Under the pieces are notes generated by a model that was not told the origin of the DNA, searched no databases, and saw only the letters and a list, made by a program, of their open reading frames with translations. A program made the position numbers and the translations under genes. A stretch of DNA of 33,673 bases from an uncultured Clostridium sp. (GTDB taxonomy: Bacteria > Bacillota > Clostridia > TANB77 > CAG-508): positions 1 to 33,673 of the forward strand of contig CANPOS010000021.1 in NCBI GenBank assembly GCA_947575745.1, written 5' to 3'. Positions 33,326-33,673 of this stretch are shown here, in pieces. The stretch's first letter is position 1. Each line of letters begins with the position of its first letter.

Positions 33326-33673
33326 TTATTTTATCTTTTTTGCCACTATTGCAAATCTTCCATCTTCTTGGCTATATTCACAAGTAGAGAGAGTAAGCAG
33401 TTGATCTCCGTATTCTGCTGTTATTCCTGTATCATAAATACTTGCTTTTTTAGCTTCGTTTATAAATTCGTTATATTCCGCTTCATTATTTGCATTAACA
33501 AAATAATAATATCTAAAAACATTTTTTTCACTCTTATAATACACTCTTGAATAGAAAACTGCCAATATTTCATATATTGCATCTTCCTTATTAGTAGTAA
33601 ATTTTATTGTTTTATGCTCTTTATAAAAATCTTCCTTTGCATATTTTAATAAATCTTCAAACATTAACCCTTG
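33326..33673 (-). CDS. class B sortase, C-terminal part (cut by window end)
   Basis: The open frame continues past the right edge, so the N-terminus and the catalytic His are missing here. Visible residues include MFEDLLKYAKEDFYKEHKTI, the active-site TLSTCEYSQEDGRFAIVA with catalytic Cys and Arg, and DTGITAEYGDQLL, all typical of class B/D-like sortases. Sortases anchor surface proteins or build pili; an element-encoded one usually serves its own surface proteins or transfer adhesins. About 115 residues are in view; the true start lies outside. Confidence 0.85.
   Translation of the reverse strand, partial: QGLMFEDLLKYAKEDFYKEHKTIKFTTNKEDAIYEILAVFYSRVYYKSEKNVFRYYYFVNANNEAEYNEFINEAKKASIYDTGITAEYGDQLLTLSTCEYSQEDGRFAIVAKKIK

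Overview
The window comes from a low-GC (about 30% by eye) endospore-forming Bacillota, most likely a clostridial gut-type lineage. The evidence is a germination protease gene (gpr), perfect sigma-A promoters, split transketolase, a YvcK-like protein, an archaeal-type glycogen debranching enzyme, and A+T-rich codon use. UAA, UAG and UGA all end genes normally.

Central observation: in this window the codon CGG behaves as a +1 recoding signal, not as arginine. Reading every gene by eye, I find 15 in-frame CGG codons in nine genes, on both strands, in housekeeping and mobile genes alike. At every one the frame stays correct only if the C is skipped and the next three bases (GGN, glycine) are read. 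The genes are the conjugative coupling protein (3 sites), transketolase N-subunit (1), yvcK (1), holA (2), gpr (2), a GT2 glycosyltransferase (1), a small HTH/excisionase-like gene (3), a phage-type helicase (1) and an RNase J-like protein (1). The roughly 25 other genes contain no in-frame CGG, although CGG is common out of frame (for example GAC GGA, AAC GGA). CGT, CGC and CGA read as arginine. Automatic gene calling breaks these nine genes into fragments; here each is given as one gene with its skip positions.

Layout. 1-7.8 kb is a decaying accessory region on the + strand. It holds a DUF4365 nuclease-like gene with an internal stop, a large unknown membrane protein, and a remnant conjugative module (RusA-like protein, VirD4/TraG coupling protein, S1-domain protein, DUF5697 protein). 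It ends in a type III toxin-antitoxin locus: a strong promoter, two 50-nt pseudoknot repeats, a terminator and a ToxN/CptN-like RNase. 7.9-9.9 kb holds a pilin-like surface protein whose 3' end is a sharply GC-rich block resembling a diversity-generating-retroelement variable region, flanked by two transposase remnants. 9.9-21.6 kb is chromosomal: TPR protein, uppP, upp, split transketolase, a foreign-looking GC-rich gene, yvcK, debranching enzyme, ruvC, holA, gpr. 21.6-23.3 kb (minus) is a GT2 glycosyltransferase coupled to a TraX-like membrane protein.

A tRNA-Tyr gene at 23.5 kb marks the start of a second mobile element that runs to the end of the window. It contains a tyrosine integrase, an XRE repressor and a repressor-like C-domain protein, a divergent operator/promoter, an excisionase-like HTH gene, an SF3 helicase, and a 600-bp repeat-rich convergent non-coding zone. 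A minus-strand cargo block follows: DUF6809, DUF3560, an unknown gene, RNase J-like MBL protein, two degenerate DnaQ-like proteins, an unknown gene, and the C-terminal part of a class B sortase cut by the window edge. The element uses the same CGG recoding as the chromosome, so it has probably evolved inside this lineage.
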